Below, one piece after another: positions 1 to 7,748 of a stretch of 33,502 nucleotides of DNA. Numbering within the stretch: the first letter of the stretch is position 1; each line of letters starts with the position of its first letter. Source of the stretch: Bryobacterales bacterium (GTDB lineage: Bacteria > Acidobacteriota > Terriglobia > Bryobacterales > Bryobacteraceae); NCBI GenBank assembly GCA_016789785.1, contig JAEUQE010000079.1, forward strand, positions 1 to 33,502. The letters are read 5' to 3'. The notes beneath the pieces were generated by a model, which saw nothing but the letters and a program-made list of their open reading frames with translations, was not told the origin of the DNA and did no database searches. The translations under genes were made by a program, and so were the position numbers.

Positions 1-1080
1 CGCTATGGCGGATTCGCCGAGCCCGCGATTCCGGATACCGTGGCAGGCCGTCGAAGTGCTCTCGCGAACTGGATTGCCAGTCCGAAGAATCCCCTCACCG
101 CGCGGGTGATGGTGAATCGCATCTGGCAGTATCACTTCGGCAAAGGCATTGCCGGGGATGCCAACAACTTCGGCAAAACCGGCCGCAAACCGTCCCATCC
201 CGAATTGCTCGATTCGCTCGCCGCGCGCTTCATCGAGAGCGGCTGGAGCGTGAAGGCGATGCATCGCGAGATCCTGCTCTCCGATGCCTACCAGCGATCC
301 AGTGCCCATCCCGATGCGGCGCAGGTGTCCTCGAAGGATCCCGGCAACGATCTGCTTGCCTACTTCTCGCCGCGCCGCGTGGAGGCTGAAGTGATTCGAG
401 ACGGCATGCTGCAGGCCGCCGGTGAACTGAGCCTCGAAGCCGGCGGTCCCGGAGTCTTCCCGCAGATCAACGACGATGTGGCCCGGCAGCCTCGGCACGC
501 CATGGGCTCGCTCGCGCCTGCCTACCGGCCGTCTCCGCTGAAGCGCATGCGCAACCGGCGCACCATCTACACGTTTCAGCAGCGTGGCCTCGTGGATCCG
601 ATGATCGACGTTTTCAACGGTGCAAGCATGGACTTCTCTTGCGATCGCCGCGAAGCGTCCACCGTTCCTACTCAAGCGTTCACTCTCTTCAACAGCGCCT
701 TCGCCCACGACATGGCTCTTGCGATGGCGGCTCGCTTGGAGAAGGAAGCACAGTCGCCCGAAGCGCGAATCGAGCGAGCCTTCCAACTCGCTTATGGCCG
801 CGGTGCGACTCGCGAGGAAGTGCGGGCCGCGCTGGCCCATCTCGACAAGATGACGAAGCATCATCAGTCCACGCCGCCTCCCGCGAAAGCAGCAACAAAG
901 CCGCTGGTCCACATGATCACCAGTGAGTTGACCGGCGAGCAGCATGAGTTCCTCCAACAGGACGATTCCGCGGCCTATGAGGCGAATTTGCACCCAAGCG
1001 ACGTGAAGCCGCACACTCGCGCGCTGGCCGATCTTGCGCTGGTGCTGCTCAACTCGAACGAGTTCTTGTACATCTACTGA
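1..1080 (+). CDS. DUF1553 (PSD1-type) protein, C-terminal part, cut by window edge
   Basis: The reading frame is open from base 1 with no stop, so the gene begins before the window; only about 359 C-terminal residues are present. The visible part carries the DUF1553 signature: NPLTARVMVNRIWQ near the start, then PSHPELLD, and an RREASTVPTQAFTLFN stretch further on. This domain usually closes large secreted proteins that begin with a planctomycete-type cytochrome c module and DUF1549, but those would lie outside the window, so their presence is inferred. The stop codon is followed after 11 bp by the DUF1501 gene, the usual partner in Planctomycetes and Acidobacteria, so the two are probably one operon. 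The biochemical role of the family is not established; carbohydrate-related oxidation at the cell envelope is often proposed. Confidence 0.88.
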   Translation, partial: RYGGFAEPAIPDTVAGRRSALANWIASPKNPLTARVMVNRIWQYHFGKGIAGDANNFGKTGRKPSHPELLDSLAARFIESGWSVKAMHREILLSDAYQRSSAHPDAAQVSSKDPGNDLLAYFSPRRVEAEVIRDGMLQAAGELSLEAGGPGVFPQINDDVARQPRHAMGSLAPAYRPSPLKRMRNRRTIYTFQQRGLVDPMIDVFNGASMDFSCDRREASTVPTQAFTLFNSAFAHDMALAMAARLEKEAQSPEARIERAFQLAYGRGATREEVRAALAHLDKMTKHHQSTPPPAKAATKPLVHMITSELTGEQHEFLQQDDSAAYEANLHPSDVKPHTRALADLALVLLNSNEFLYIY

Positions 1081-1091
1081 AGGAGCCGCCG

Positions 1092-2513
1092 ATGAATCGC
1101 AAATTGCTCACTACGTCCATCTCCCGGCGCGAACTCCTGTTCGGCGGCGGCATGGGGCTTGGCACCGTCGCACTCTCCGCCATGCTGGCGCAGGACCGTG
1201 CGCAAGCTGGTGTGCTCGCTCCCAAAGCGCAGCATCATCCCGCCAAAGCAAAGCGCTGCATCTTTCTTCTGATGGAAGGCGGACCGAGCCATATCGACAC
1301 CTTCGACCCCAAGCCCAAGCTCGCGCAACTCCACATGACGAAGTTCGAGAAGACGCGCAGCAAGTTCGAAGCGAACATGAACACGGGCGAGCGCTACTAC
1401 GTGAAGACGCCGTTCGAGTTCCGCCGCGCGGGTCAGATGGGCATCGAGATCAACGCGCTGTTCGAGAGCTTCGCCGGTGTTGTGGACGACGTTTGCTTCT
1501 ATCGGGGACTCCGCGCGGAGAGCGTAAATCACCCGACAGCGCTCTATCACCTCAACACTGGCAATCAGTTCGGTGGCGACCCGGCTCTTGGCGCGTGGGT
1601 TGGCTACGGGCTGGGCACCGAGAATCAGAATCTGCCTTCGTTTGTCGTGCTGCCCGATCTCGCCTATCCGCAAGGAGGCGCGGCGAATTGGGGCAATGGC
1701 TTTCTGCCGGCGCACTATCAGGGCACTCCGCTCCGGCCGGAAGGTGCGCCCGTGCTCGATATGACTCCGCCGGCGGGCGTCTCGAACGAGCGCCAGCGCG
1801 CTAACCTCGACCTGTTGACCTCGCTCAACAAGATGCATCAGGCGCGCAATCCGCATCACGACGAACTCGCTGCCCGCATTGAAAGCTACGAACTCGCCTT
1901 TCGTATGCAGGCCGAGATGCCGCGTGTGCTCGACATCTCGAAAGAATCGCCGAGGACGCTGGAGATGTACGGTATCGGCGGCGCCAATAAGGATGCCGAT
2001 GCGATCGGGCGCAGATGCCTGCTGGCGCGCCGTTTGGCCGAGTCCGGTGTGCGGTTCGTTCAAGTGGTGGTGATGGGTTGGGATTCGCACGACTACATCG
2101 ACAAGGCGCATGGAGCCCGCCTTCGAGCGATCGACAAACCCGTCTCCGGGTTACTGAAGGATCTGAAACGCACCGGTCTGCTCGATGACACATTGGTTGT
2201 TTGGTCGGGCGAGTTCGGCCGCAGTCCCGACAACGGTATCCGCCGCGGCTCCACCGCCTGGGGCCGCGATCACAATGCCAATGCGATGGCCGTTTGGATG
2301 GCTGGCGGGGGAGTGAAGGCCGGCCACATCATCGGCGCGACGGACGACGTCGGCGGCCAGGCCGTTGAGGAAGTTCACCCGCTGAAGGACTTCCACGTCA
2401 CCTTGCTCCACCTGCTCGGCTTGGATGACAACAAGCTCCGCTACATGCATGCGGGCCGCGAGAAGCAGTTGAGCCAGACGGGAGGCATGGTCATCCGCTC
2501 GCTGCTGTCGTGA
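1092..2513 (+). CDS. DUF1501 family protein (sulfatase-like fold), Tat-exported
   Basis: A 473-residue protein with a twin-arginine export signal: SRRELL at residues 11-16 followed by a Gly/Ala-rich hydrophobic stretch ending near AQA. It is therefore predicted to be exported folded. The body matches DUF1501, related to the alkaline phosphatase/sulfatase superfamily: LLMEGGPSHIDTFDPKP near the N-terminus, VVWSGEFGRSP, and GRDHNANAMAVWMAGGGV toward the C-terminus, which would supply metal ligands. The start is supported by AAGGAG at 1080-1085, seven bases ahead of ATG. It follows the DUF1553 gene by 11 bp, the standard pairing. The substrate is unknown; the family lacks the formylglycine motif of true sulfatases. 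Confidence 0.9.
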   Translation: MNRKLLTTSISRRELLFGGGMGLGTVALSAMLAQDRAQAGVLAPKAQHHPAKAKRCIFLLMEGGPSHIDTFDPKPKLAQLHMTKFEKTRSKFEANMNTGERYYVKTPFEFRRAGQMGIEINALFESFAGVVDDVCFYRGLRAESVNHPTALYHLNTGNQFGGDPALGAWVGYGLGTENQNLPSFVVLPDLAYPQGGAANWGNGFLPAHYQGTPLRPEGAPVLDMTPPAGVSNERQRANLDLLTSLNKMHQARNPHHDELAARIESYELAFRMQAEMPRVLDISKESPRTLEMYGIGGANKDADAIGRRCLLARRLAESGVRFVQVVVMGWDSHDYIDKAHGARLRAIDKPVSGLLKDLKRTGLLDDTLVVWSGEFGRSPDNGIRRGSTAWGRDHNANAMAVWMAGGGVKAGHIIGATDDVGGQAVEEVHPLKDFHVTLLHLLGLDDNKLRYMHAGREKQLSQTGGMVIRSLLS

Positions 2514-2528
2514 GGGCAATCAACCCTC
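2512..2528 (+). terminator. Weak hairpin at the end of the DUF1501 gene
   Basis: GAGGG (2512-2516) and CCCTC (2524-2528) can pair around a 7-base loop right at the stop codon, followed only by TT. It could end the DUF1553-DUF1501 transcript, but the lack of a T-tract makes this weak. Confidence 0.22.
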
Positions 2529-2557
2529 TTGCCGGTTCCAATCGTCTTGTGTAAAAT
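2529..2557 (+). promoter_or_regulatory. Possible sigma-70 promoter of the LRR gene
   Basis: TTGCCG (2529-2534) and TAAAAT (2552-2557) are separated by exactly 17 bases, matching the vegetative consensus at 4/6 and 5/6 positions. It would start RNA near 2564 and leave a leader of about 140 bases before the ATG at 2705. This is a sequence match only. Confidence 0.4.
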
Positions 2558-2571
2558 CCCAAGTATGGAAG

Positions 2572-2591
2572 GTAAGTAGCATCCTACTTAC
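2572..2591 (+). promoter_or_regulatory. Perfect 8-bp inverted repeat in the LRR gene leader
   Basis: GTAAGTAG (2572-2579) and CTACTTAC (2584-2591) form a perfect stem with a 4-base loop, placed just after the predicted RNA start. No T-tract follows, so it is more likely an operator or a 5' leader stem than a terminator. Its function is unknown. Confidence 0.35.
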
Positions 2592-2704
2592 TCCTTCTCC
2601 AACTCTCAAACACTTAGCTTTGGTTCGACTTTGGCGTGAGCATGCAGGCCCTTTCTTCGTGCGCCCGCTGCTCGCTCAAGTTTTGAATTTCTGGCAGGAG
2701 GCCC

Positions 2705-3541
2705 ATGATGAAAACGTTTGCTTTGCCCATCTTGTTTTGCTTGTCGGTGGCGGGTCTGAATGGAGCGGAGGCCACTGTTCCCGTCCCTACGGCGCAGGGC
2801 ATCTTCCCCGACAGGAACCTGGAAGCCGCCGTCCGCAAACATGTCTTTGCCAAACGTGACAATACGCAGCCCATTACCGAAGAGGACGTGAAGAGCCTCT
2901 CCGTGATCACTGCCAACGGCGCTGGGATTCGCAACATTGGAGGGCTTGAGAAATGCAAGGCGCTTGCTCAGTTGGAACTCGCGAACAACGAGATCACGGA
3001 TCTCACCCCGCTTAAAGATCTCACGAATCTCCAGAGCCTCGACCTTGCCAACAACCGGATCCAGGACATCTCGCCACTTGCCTCGGTCAAGGCGCTGCAG
3101 TATCTCAATCTCACGCAGAATCAGATCACCAATGTCGCCGCAGTGAAAGACCTTACGGCCTTGAATGCGTTGTATCTTTCGAAGAATAAGGTTGCCGATC
3201 TCTCGCCCCTTGGCGGTCTCAACCGTTTGTCGTCGCTCTACCTTGATGGAAATGCGGTGCAGAACGTGGCGCCGCTCGCCGCGTTGCAGTTCCTCACAAT
3301 GCTCGACCTCAGCGGCAATCAGATCGCCGACATCAAGCCGCTCGAAAAGATGACTTCACTGTGGAAGGTGTATCTCGATCGCAACCGTGTGGCCGACCTC
3401 TCGCCGCTGATCGCGATGGCGAAATCCGGTCAGGCGAACACTCCGCGATTCGTGACTGTGACTGGCAATCCGCTGAAGCCCGCAACGAAGGCCGCTCAGT
3501 TGGCCGAGATGCAGAAACTCGCCATCATGGTTACCCCGTAG
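2705..3541 (+). CDS. Secreted leucine-rich-repeat protein (internalin/SDS22-like repeats)
   Basis: A 278-residue protein with a Sec signal peptide (MMKTFALPILF..., probable cleavage after GAEA near residue 23). A short cap (IFPDRNLEAAVRK, then ITEEDVKSL) precedes about seven consecutive 22-residue leucine-rich repeats of the internalin/SDS22 type, with units such as LANNEITDLTPLKDLTNL and LSGNQIADIKPLEKMTSL. The repeats form a curved protein-binding surface; no enzymatic domain or membrane anchor is visible, so a periplasmic or extracellular binding role is inferred. The start at 2705 is supported by AGGAGG at 2696-2701; the second ATG three bases later is also possible. It stands alone: the next gene, guaA, converges on it with the stop codons only 12 bp apart. 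Confidence 0.88.
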   Translation: MMKTFALPILFCLSVAGLNGAEATVPVPTAQGIFPDRNLEAAVRKHVFAKRDNTQPITEEDVKSLSVITANGAGIRNIGGLEKCKALAQLELANNEITDLTPLKDLTNLQSLDLANNRIQDISPLASVKALQYLNLTQNQITNVAAVKDLTALNALYLSKNKVADLSPLGGLNRLSSLYLDGNAVQNVAPLAALQFLTMLDLSGNQIADIKPLEKMTSLWKVYLDRNRVADLSPLIAMAKSGQANTPRFVTVTGNPLKPATKAAQLAEMQKLAIMVTP

Positions 3542-3557
3542 CGTCCGGCGGCGCTAC
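3538..3557. terminator. Inverted repeat formed by the two convergent stop codons
   Basis: GTAGCG (3538-3543) and CGCTAC (3552-3557) pair around an 8-base loop. The left arm contains the TAG of the LRR gene and the right arm the TAG of guaA read on the minus strand. A bidirectional terminator is possible, but no T-tract follows on either side. Confidence 0.28.
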
Positions 3558-5311
3558 TCCCACTCGATGGTAGCCGGCGGCTTGTGCGTCAGATCGTAAA
3601 AAACAGCGGCGATTCCTTCTGTTTCTAACAATTCTTTGCAGATTTGTTCCAGCAGGGAATCGGGCATGCGCACTGCTTCGGCCGTCATCCCGTCCACGGA
3701 GTTGATGGGCCGCAGCACCACGCTGTCCGGCCGGTCCAACGTTCCGATCGGGAGCAGGACCACAGGAAACTGCCAGATCGTCTTGTCGAAGCCGCTTTCA
3801 TGCGACAGCCGCCGCACAATCGCATCGGCATGGCGCAACCGGTCCAACCGCTCTTCGGTGATGGTCGCCGCCAGGCTTCGCAATCCGCCAATCGGAGTAT
3901 GCGTCGCCGCCACGGCAACCACACGGTTGATCTCGCTGTGACGGTTGATCAACTCCGTCGCCAGATGCCAGTCCGGCGGCATCGACGCAAGCGCCAGCGC
4001 CGCACGATACGTTCGCGAGTCGCCCTGCACTCCCACGGACCGCACGGGCAGAATGTAGCCATCATCCACACGCCGTACGGAGGCTTCCTCGTGCGTGCAC
4101 AGGCATCGGATCGCCAGAGCCGGGCCAGGGAACGGATGCCGGTCCAACATCTCATCGGGAATTCCCAACTGTTTGCCGATCTCGCGCACTTCGTCCTTGT
4201 AGAACAGGCTCAACGGCTCCACGATCCGGCCCGCATCCATCAGCTTTTGAATGCCGGCCACGCGGTTGTGATGTGTCTTGATCTTGTCTGCCTTCGCGGT
4301 GCCGCCGGACTCGATTGTGTCGGGATAAATCGTGCCTTGCCCCAGAATCCAATCGGCATCCGTGTAGTGTCCCGATTGCAGAATCTGCTCCTGGATCGCG
4401 ACGAAGTGCTCGCCGATGATGTGCCGCTTCTTCTCAGGTTCGGCCTCTCCGGCCAGCGAGCCGACAAACTCCGCGCGCGCATCCACGATGCGGAAATTCC
4501 GTGCGCCTAGCTTCGCGAAGTTGGTTCGCACCAGTTCCGTCTCGCCCTCGCGCATCAGCCCCGTGTCCACATAAGCGCCATGCACCCGGTCCGGGCCTAG
4601 CGCGCGCAGGCAAAGGTCGTAGGCCACCGTGGAATCCACGCCACCGCTCACGAAGAAGAACACCTTCCGGCCGGCCGCGACCTTGCGGATCTGTTCTTCC
4701 ACCGCGGGAATGCGCTGGCTCGGATCCCAATCCTGATCGCATCCGCAGATGTCGAAAAGGAAGTTCGAAAGCACCTGCTTGCCCGGATGCGTGTGCACCA
4801 CTTCGGGATGAAACTGTACTCCGAAGATTTTGCGCTCTTCGTCTGCAATCGCCGCGATCGGGCAAGTGGATGTATGTGCCAGCACTTCGAATCCGGGGGG
4901 CGCGGCCACGGTGGTGTCGCGATGGCTCATCCAGATCTGCTGCTTGCCAGTCACTCCGCGCAGCACGCCCTTGGACGCGTCGACTTCCAGATACGCGAGG
5001 CCGTACTCGCCTTTCTCGCCCTTCTGCACGGTGCCGCCGAGCAGGTGCGCCATCAGGTGCTGGCCGTAACAGATCCCGAGCACCGGCGTGCGAATGGCGA
5101 AGATCGCCGGGTCGACGGTGGGGCTGTTTTGTTCGTAGACACTCGCGGGTCCACCGGAGATGATCAGTCCTCGCGCTCCTTGCAACTCAGCGCATGGCGT
5201 CTCCGACGCCCGCACCTCTGCGTACACACCGAACTCGCGAACTTTTCTTGCGATGAGATGACAGTATTGTCCTCCGGTGTCGAGGACGATGATTTGCGGA
5301 TTCTGGCTCAA
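3554..5311 (-). CDS. guaA: GMP synthase (glutamine-hydrolysing), long form with eukaryote-like C-terminal domain
   Basis: Converts XMP, ATP and glutamine to GMP in purine synthesis in the cytoplasm. The N-terminal class I glutamine amidotransferase shows GICYGQ with nucleophile Cys81 and FHPE with His168 and Glu170. The ATP pyrophosphatase domain follows with the PP-loop SGGVDS at 222-227, and the C-terminus ends in the family hallmark KPPATIEWE. At 585 residues it is about 60 longer than E. coli GuaA. The excess lies after HPFPGPALAIR: the segments GVQGDSRTY, NRVV, LRHADAIVRRLSHESGF, QFPVVLLP and FYDLTHKPP follow human GMPS rather than E. coli GuaA. The start is a TTG; GAAGGA abuts it directly, so the exact start is uncertain. 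It lies 18 bp after the coiled-coil gene on the same strand. Confidence 0.95.
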   Translation of the reverse strand: MSQNPQIIVLDTGGQYCHLIARKVREFGVYAEVRASETPCAELQGARGLIISGGPASVYEQNSPTVDPAIFAIRTPVLGICYGQHLMAHLLGGTVQKGEKGEYGLAYLEVDASKGVLRGVTGKQQIWMSHRDTTVAAPPGFEVLAHTSTCPIAAIADEERKIFGVQFHPEVVHTHPGKQVLSNFLFDICGCDQDWDPSQRIPAVEEQIRKVAAGRKVFFFVSGGVDSTVAYDLCLRALGPDRVHGAYVDTGLMREGETELVRTNFAKLGARNFRIVDARAEFVGSLAGEAEPEKKRHIIGEHFVAIQEQILQSGHYTDADWILGQGTIYPDTIESGGTAKADKIKTHHNRVAGIQKLMDAGRIVEPLSLFYKDEVREIGKQLGIPDEMLDRHPFPGPALAIRCLCTHEEASVRRVDDGYILPVRSVGVQGDSRTYRAALALASMPPDWHLATELINRHSEINRVVAVAATHTPIGGLRSLAATITEERLDRLRHADAIVRRLSHESGFDKTIWQFPVVLLPIGTLDRPDSVVLRPINSVDGMTAEAVRMPDSLLEQICKELLETEGIAAVFYDLTHKPPATIEWE

Positions 5312-5329
5312 TCCTTCAGTGTATCCGCT

Positions 5330-6151
5330 CTAGTCAGCGATCCGCAGTCGCGTGCTCGGCGGGCCGATATGAATGTGCGGCGCCGACGATACGCCACGGA
5401 TTGCGCCTCGAAACGCCAGATAGGGAATCTTCGCGCCTTCCAGCCAATCCCGCAGCCACCGGCCTTCCGGTGTATCGGGGTTGATGCCGACATCTACGCG
5501 CCCTGTATGGTTGTAGCCAAGGGTGCGATGGAACACCGTGTCGCCACGCGCGCTTACCGGAAGCGTACGCGCGAACATTCGTTCGAACTCCTGTTCCAGG
5601 CGCCTCAGCCTCGCCGCGGAGATGATTCCGTAGCCAGGATCATCTTCGGCGCGGCGCAATGCTTCGAGTTGCTCCGCTTCCAATTCCGCGAGGCGAGCCT
5701 GTTCCGCTCGAGCCATCTCCGTAAGCTGGCTCCACAACCGCGATCGCGACTCGGCGTCGATGAACATCTTGCGGCGCGCGTCCAGTTCTTCGAGAAACGG
5801 CGTGAGCGAAGTGCGAGGCACCACGTTCTGTTCGATCAAAGCGTGCTGGCGGTCAATGCGCGCCTGCTGCCGGTCCACCAGCCGTTTCGCGGCGGTCTCC
5901 ATTTCGCGCGTCAGTTCATCGGAAAGGTCTTCCACCCTCAGCGATCCGAACAGTGTGCGCCGCAGAGTGGCCTGATCCTCGGCTTCCGCCACCGCTTCCC
6001 GCGCCTGTTCCAAGCGGTTCTTCGGCAGCCCGCCCGCATCCACGATCTGCTGAATGCGGTCCAGTTCGGCCTTCGCTTTTGCTACTTCGGGAGACACCTG
6101 TGCGCACAGTGAGTGCGTGTACACGTATCCCAAGAGCAGCCACAACCGCAT
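5330..6151 (-). CDS. Exported coiled-coil protein with LAS (M15-like) peptidase motif
   Basis: A 273-residue protein from an ATG at 6151; the open frame continues upstream, but only as the antisense of rsfS. Residues 1-17 (MRLWLLLGYVYTHSLCA) look like a weak signal peptide. Residues about 20-200 are almost entirely charged helix rich in Glu, Arg, Ala and Gln, predicted coiled coil. The C-terminal 70 residues contain YNHTGRVDV (His215, Asp220) and PHIHIG (His259, His261), the spacing of the zinc site of LAS-type peptidases (H...D...HxH). That suggests peptidoglycan peptide cleavage in the periplasm, with the coiled coil as an adaptor, but the assignment rests on these motifs only. guaA follows after 18 bp. 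On the minus strand TTGGCT-16-TACAAT ends six bases before the ATG, so a leaderless transcript is possible. Confidence 0.7.
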   Translation of the reverse strand: MRLWLLLGYVYTHSLCAQVSPEVAKAKAELDRIQQIVDAGGLPKNRLEQAREAVAEAEDQATLRRTLFGSLRVEDLSDELTREMETAAKRLVDRQQARIDRQHALIEQNVVPRTSLTPFLEELDARRKMFIDAESRSRLWSQLTEMARAEQARLAELEAEQLEALRRAEDDPGYGIISAARLRRLEQEFERMFARTLPVSARGDTVFHRTLGYNHTGRVDVGINPDTPEGRWLRDWLEGAKIPYLAFRGAIRGVSSAPHIHIGPPSTRLRIAD

Positions 6152-6197
6152 CTTTCCATTGTAGTACGATGAGGCAAGGAGCCAATCTAGCCTCAAC

Positions 6198-6707
6198 TTG
6201 CCAACGAAGAAGACCACCTCGAAGACTACTCGCAAGTCCCCATCCGCACGATCGCTTGCCGCGAAAACATCCGGCGTTCGAAAGCTCGCCTCCGCGGGCG
6301 TCCGGCCTGTCCGGAAGCGTACCGTCAAAGCCCCCGCCGCCGAGCCCGCGATGTGGATGACAGCAGTGCATGCCGCGGAATCGAAAAAGGCGGAAGACAT
6401 CAAAGTACTCGACCTTACCGGAGTCACCACTTTCGCCGACACCCTCATCATTTGCACCGGCAGGAACCAGCGCCAGAATCAGGCCATCGCGGATGAAATC
6501 GAGAAGCAACTGAAGGAGAAGGGCGAGCGTCCGAACAGCGTGGAAGGCTACTCCAACGCGGAGTGGATCCTGATGGACTACGGCGATTACGTCGTCAACA
6601 TCTTCTCCGAGGCAGCGCGCAAGTACTACGATCTGGAACGGTTGTGGCGCGATGCGGCCGAGGTGGATCTCAGCGGCAACCCGCTACCAATCGAAGCATC
6701 GCTGTAG
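6198..6707 (+). CDS. rsfS: Ribosome silencing factor RsfS with basic N-terminal extension
   Basis: RsfS binds protein L14 of the large ribosomal subunit and blocks subunit joining when nutrients are scarce. The family core runs from AESKKAEDIKVLDL through FADTLIICTG, NSVEGY, WILMDYGDYVVNIF and YYDLERLW. The protein is 169 residues, whereas the family is usually 105-125. The extra 50 N-terminal residues are rich in Lys, Arg, Thr, Ser and Ala (MPTKKTTSKTTRK...). The start is uncertain: the only early start codon in frame is TTG at 6198, with AAGGAG at 6176-6181 rather far away; an ATG at 6351 would give the bare core but has no ribosome site. Its last 24 bases overlap the 3' end of the convergent asparaginase gene. 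Confidence 0.87.
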   Translation: MPTKKTTSKTTRKSPSARSLAAKTSGVRKLASAGVRPVRKRTVKAPAAEPAMWMTAVHAAESKKAEDIKVLDLTGVTTFADTLIICTGRNQRQNQAIADEIEKQLKEKGERPNSVEGYSNAEWILMDYGDYVVNIFSEAARKYYDLERLWRDAAEVDLSGNPLPIEASL

Positions 6708-7670
6708 CTCCGCGGTGTCGCGCGTCTGATTGAGCGCAACCATCAATAGAATTCGCGCCTTCACGGGGCTCAGATTGTCCGCAAGCACGCAGCCGATCGA
6801 GCGCAGTGATCCGACCCCGCCTTTGGCTCCATACATCGGAATCACGCGCCCCGTGTAGACACGTGTGCTGATCACCACGGGCACACCCCGCTGGCGGGCC
6901 TCCGCGATAGCCTCGAACATGGATTCGCCCACTTGGCCCAGTCCCGTTCCCGCAATGACCAGACCTGCCAGATCGGGACAGTTCGCGAGTAACGATCGAA
7001 TCAGCAGGCCATCCGCCCCCGCATAGTGCATCACAATCTCGACGCGTCCGAGCCGCGCGCCCGCATGCCACGGCAGCGTGCGGCGGCGTAATGGCGCGCG
7101 ATAGAAGCGCACGGTCTCCAGGTCCGCCACACCGAGCATCCCGAACTCGAGGCTTTGAAACGCTTCGCGTTCCGTGGTGCTGGTCTTGGTGACTTCGCGC
7201 GCCGCGTTGATCTGCCCGTTCATCACCACCAGCGTGCCCTTGCCCACCGCTTCCGGGGATGTGGCGACACGCACGGCATCCACAAGATTGCGTTGCGCAT
7301 CGGAGTCGCGATATCCCGGCGGGCGTTGCGACCCAGCCACAATCACCGGCTTCACGCTGGCAGCGGTGAGATCGAGCAGATAGGCCGTTTCCTCCAATGT
7401 GTCGGTGCCGTGCGTCACCACCACGCCATCGATTTCGGGACGTGCCAGCCAGTGGTTGGCGCGTTCCACCAGTTTGAGCCAGACCTCCGGTTGTATGTTC
7501 GACGAATCGACGTTGGCGATCGCTTCGATGTGGAGCGTGGCAATGTCGCGCAGGCCCGGTGTCATCTCCACCAGTTGCTGGCCGCTTAACATGGGCACCA
7601 CTCCGCCTTGTGCGTCGTCCCATTGTCCGGCGATGGTGCCGCCGGTGGTCAGCATGGCGATCTGGGGCAT
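6684..7670 (-). CDS. L-asparaginase, bacterial type I/II family
   Basis: Hydrolyses L-asparagine to aspartate and ammonia. The 328-residue protein has both active-site signatures: LTTGGTIAG with nucleophile Thr12, and VVTHGTDTLEET with Thr89 and Asp90, plus Lys162 in REVTKTS. This numbering is the same as in mature E. coli AnsB, so the catalytic set is complete. DSSNI at 55-59 is part of the substrate pocket. No signal peptide precedes the catalytic start, so unlike AnsB it appears cytoplasmic. The start was set at the ATG just before the conserved TTGGTIAG; the open frame upstream runs into padR control DNA and lacks family similarity. Its 3' end overlaps rsfS by 24 bases in opposite orientation. 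Confidence 0.93.
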   Translation of the reverse strand: MPQIAMLTTGGTIAGQWDDAQGGVVPMLSGQQLVEMTPGLRDIATLHIEAIANVDSSNIQPEVWLKLVERANHWLARPEIDGVVVTHGTDTLEETAYLLDLTAASVKPVIVAGSQRPPGYRDSDAQRNLVDAVRVATSPEAVGKGTLVVMNGQINAAREVTKTSTTEREAFQSLEFGMLGVADLETVRFYRAPLRRRTLPWHAGARLGRVEIVMHYAGADGLLIRSLLANCPDLAGLVIAGTGLGQVGESMFEAIAEARQRGVPVVISTRVYTGRVIPMYGAKGGVGSLRSIGCVLADNLSPVKARILLMVALNQTRDTAELQRCFDW

Positions 7671-7705
7671 TGCTCTATTGTGGCGGATGCCGGTGTTGCC
7701 TCGCT

Positions 7706-7745
7706 CTCCATTTGACAATCGAATGGAGATCGCGTATGCTCCATT
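7706..7745 (+). promoter_or_regulatory. Triple half-site operator over the padR promoter
   Basis: The heptamer CTCCATT occurs at 7706-7712, inverted as AATGGAG at 7722-7728, and again as CTCCATT at 7739-7745. The first pair covers the -35 box and the second pair the -10 box and RNA start, with centres 16-17 bp apart. The first dyad has further inner matches (GA 7714-7715 with TC 7719-7720). This layout fits autorepression by PadR, which binds as a dimer to inverted repeats; the binding protein is inferred. Confidence 0.6.
7712..7740 (+). promoter_or_regulatory. Sigma-70 promoter of padR-ADOP
   Basis: A perfect -35 box TTGACA (7712-7717) lies 17 bases ahead of TATGCT (7735-7740), 4/6 to consensus. 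RNA would start near 7747, almost at the padR ATG (7749), implying a leaderless or nearly leaderless message; no Shine-Dalgarno site precedes the ATG. Confidence 0.6.
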
Positions 7746-7748
7746 GGA

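Noticed and set aside
1074..2111. Long minus-strand open frame opposite the DUF1501 gene
   Set aside because: It is antisense to a well-supported gene, and such shadows are common in GC-rich DNA; its sequence shows no domain or ribosome site.
2565..2579. Tiny upstream frame MEGK in the LRR leader
   Set aside because: Four codons without a ribosome site; a chance occurrence is likely.
4787..6112. 441-codon plus-strand frame across guaA and the coiled-coil gene
   Set aside because: It spans two genes on the other strand and has no recognisable motif.
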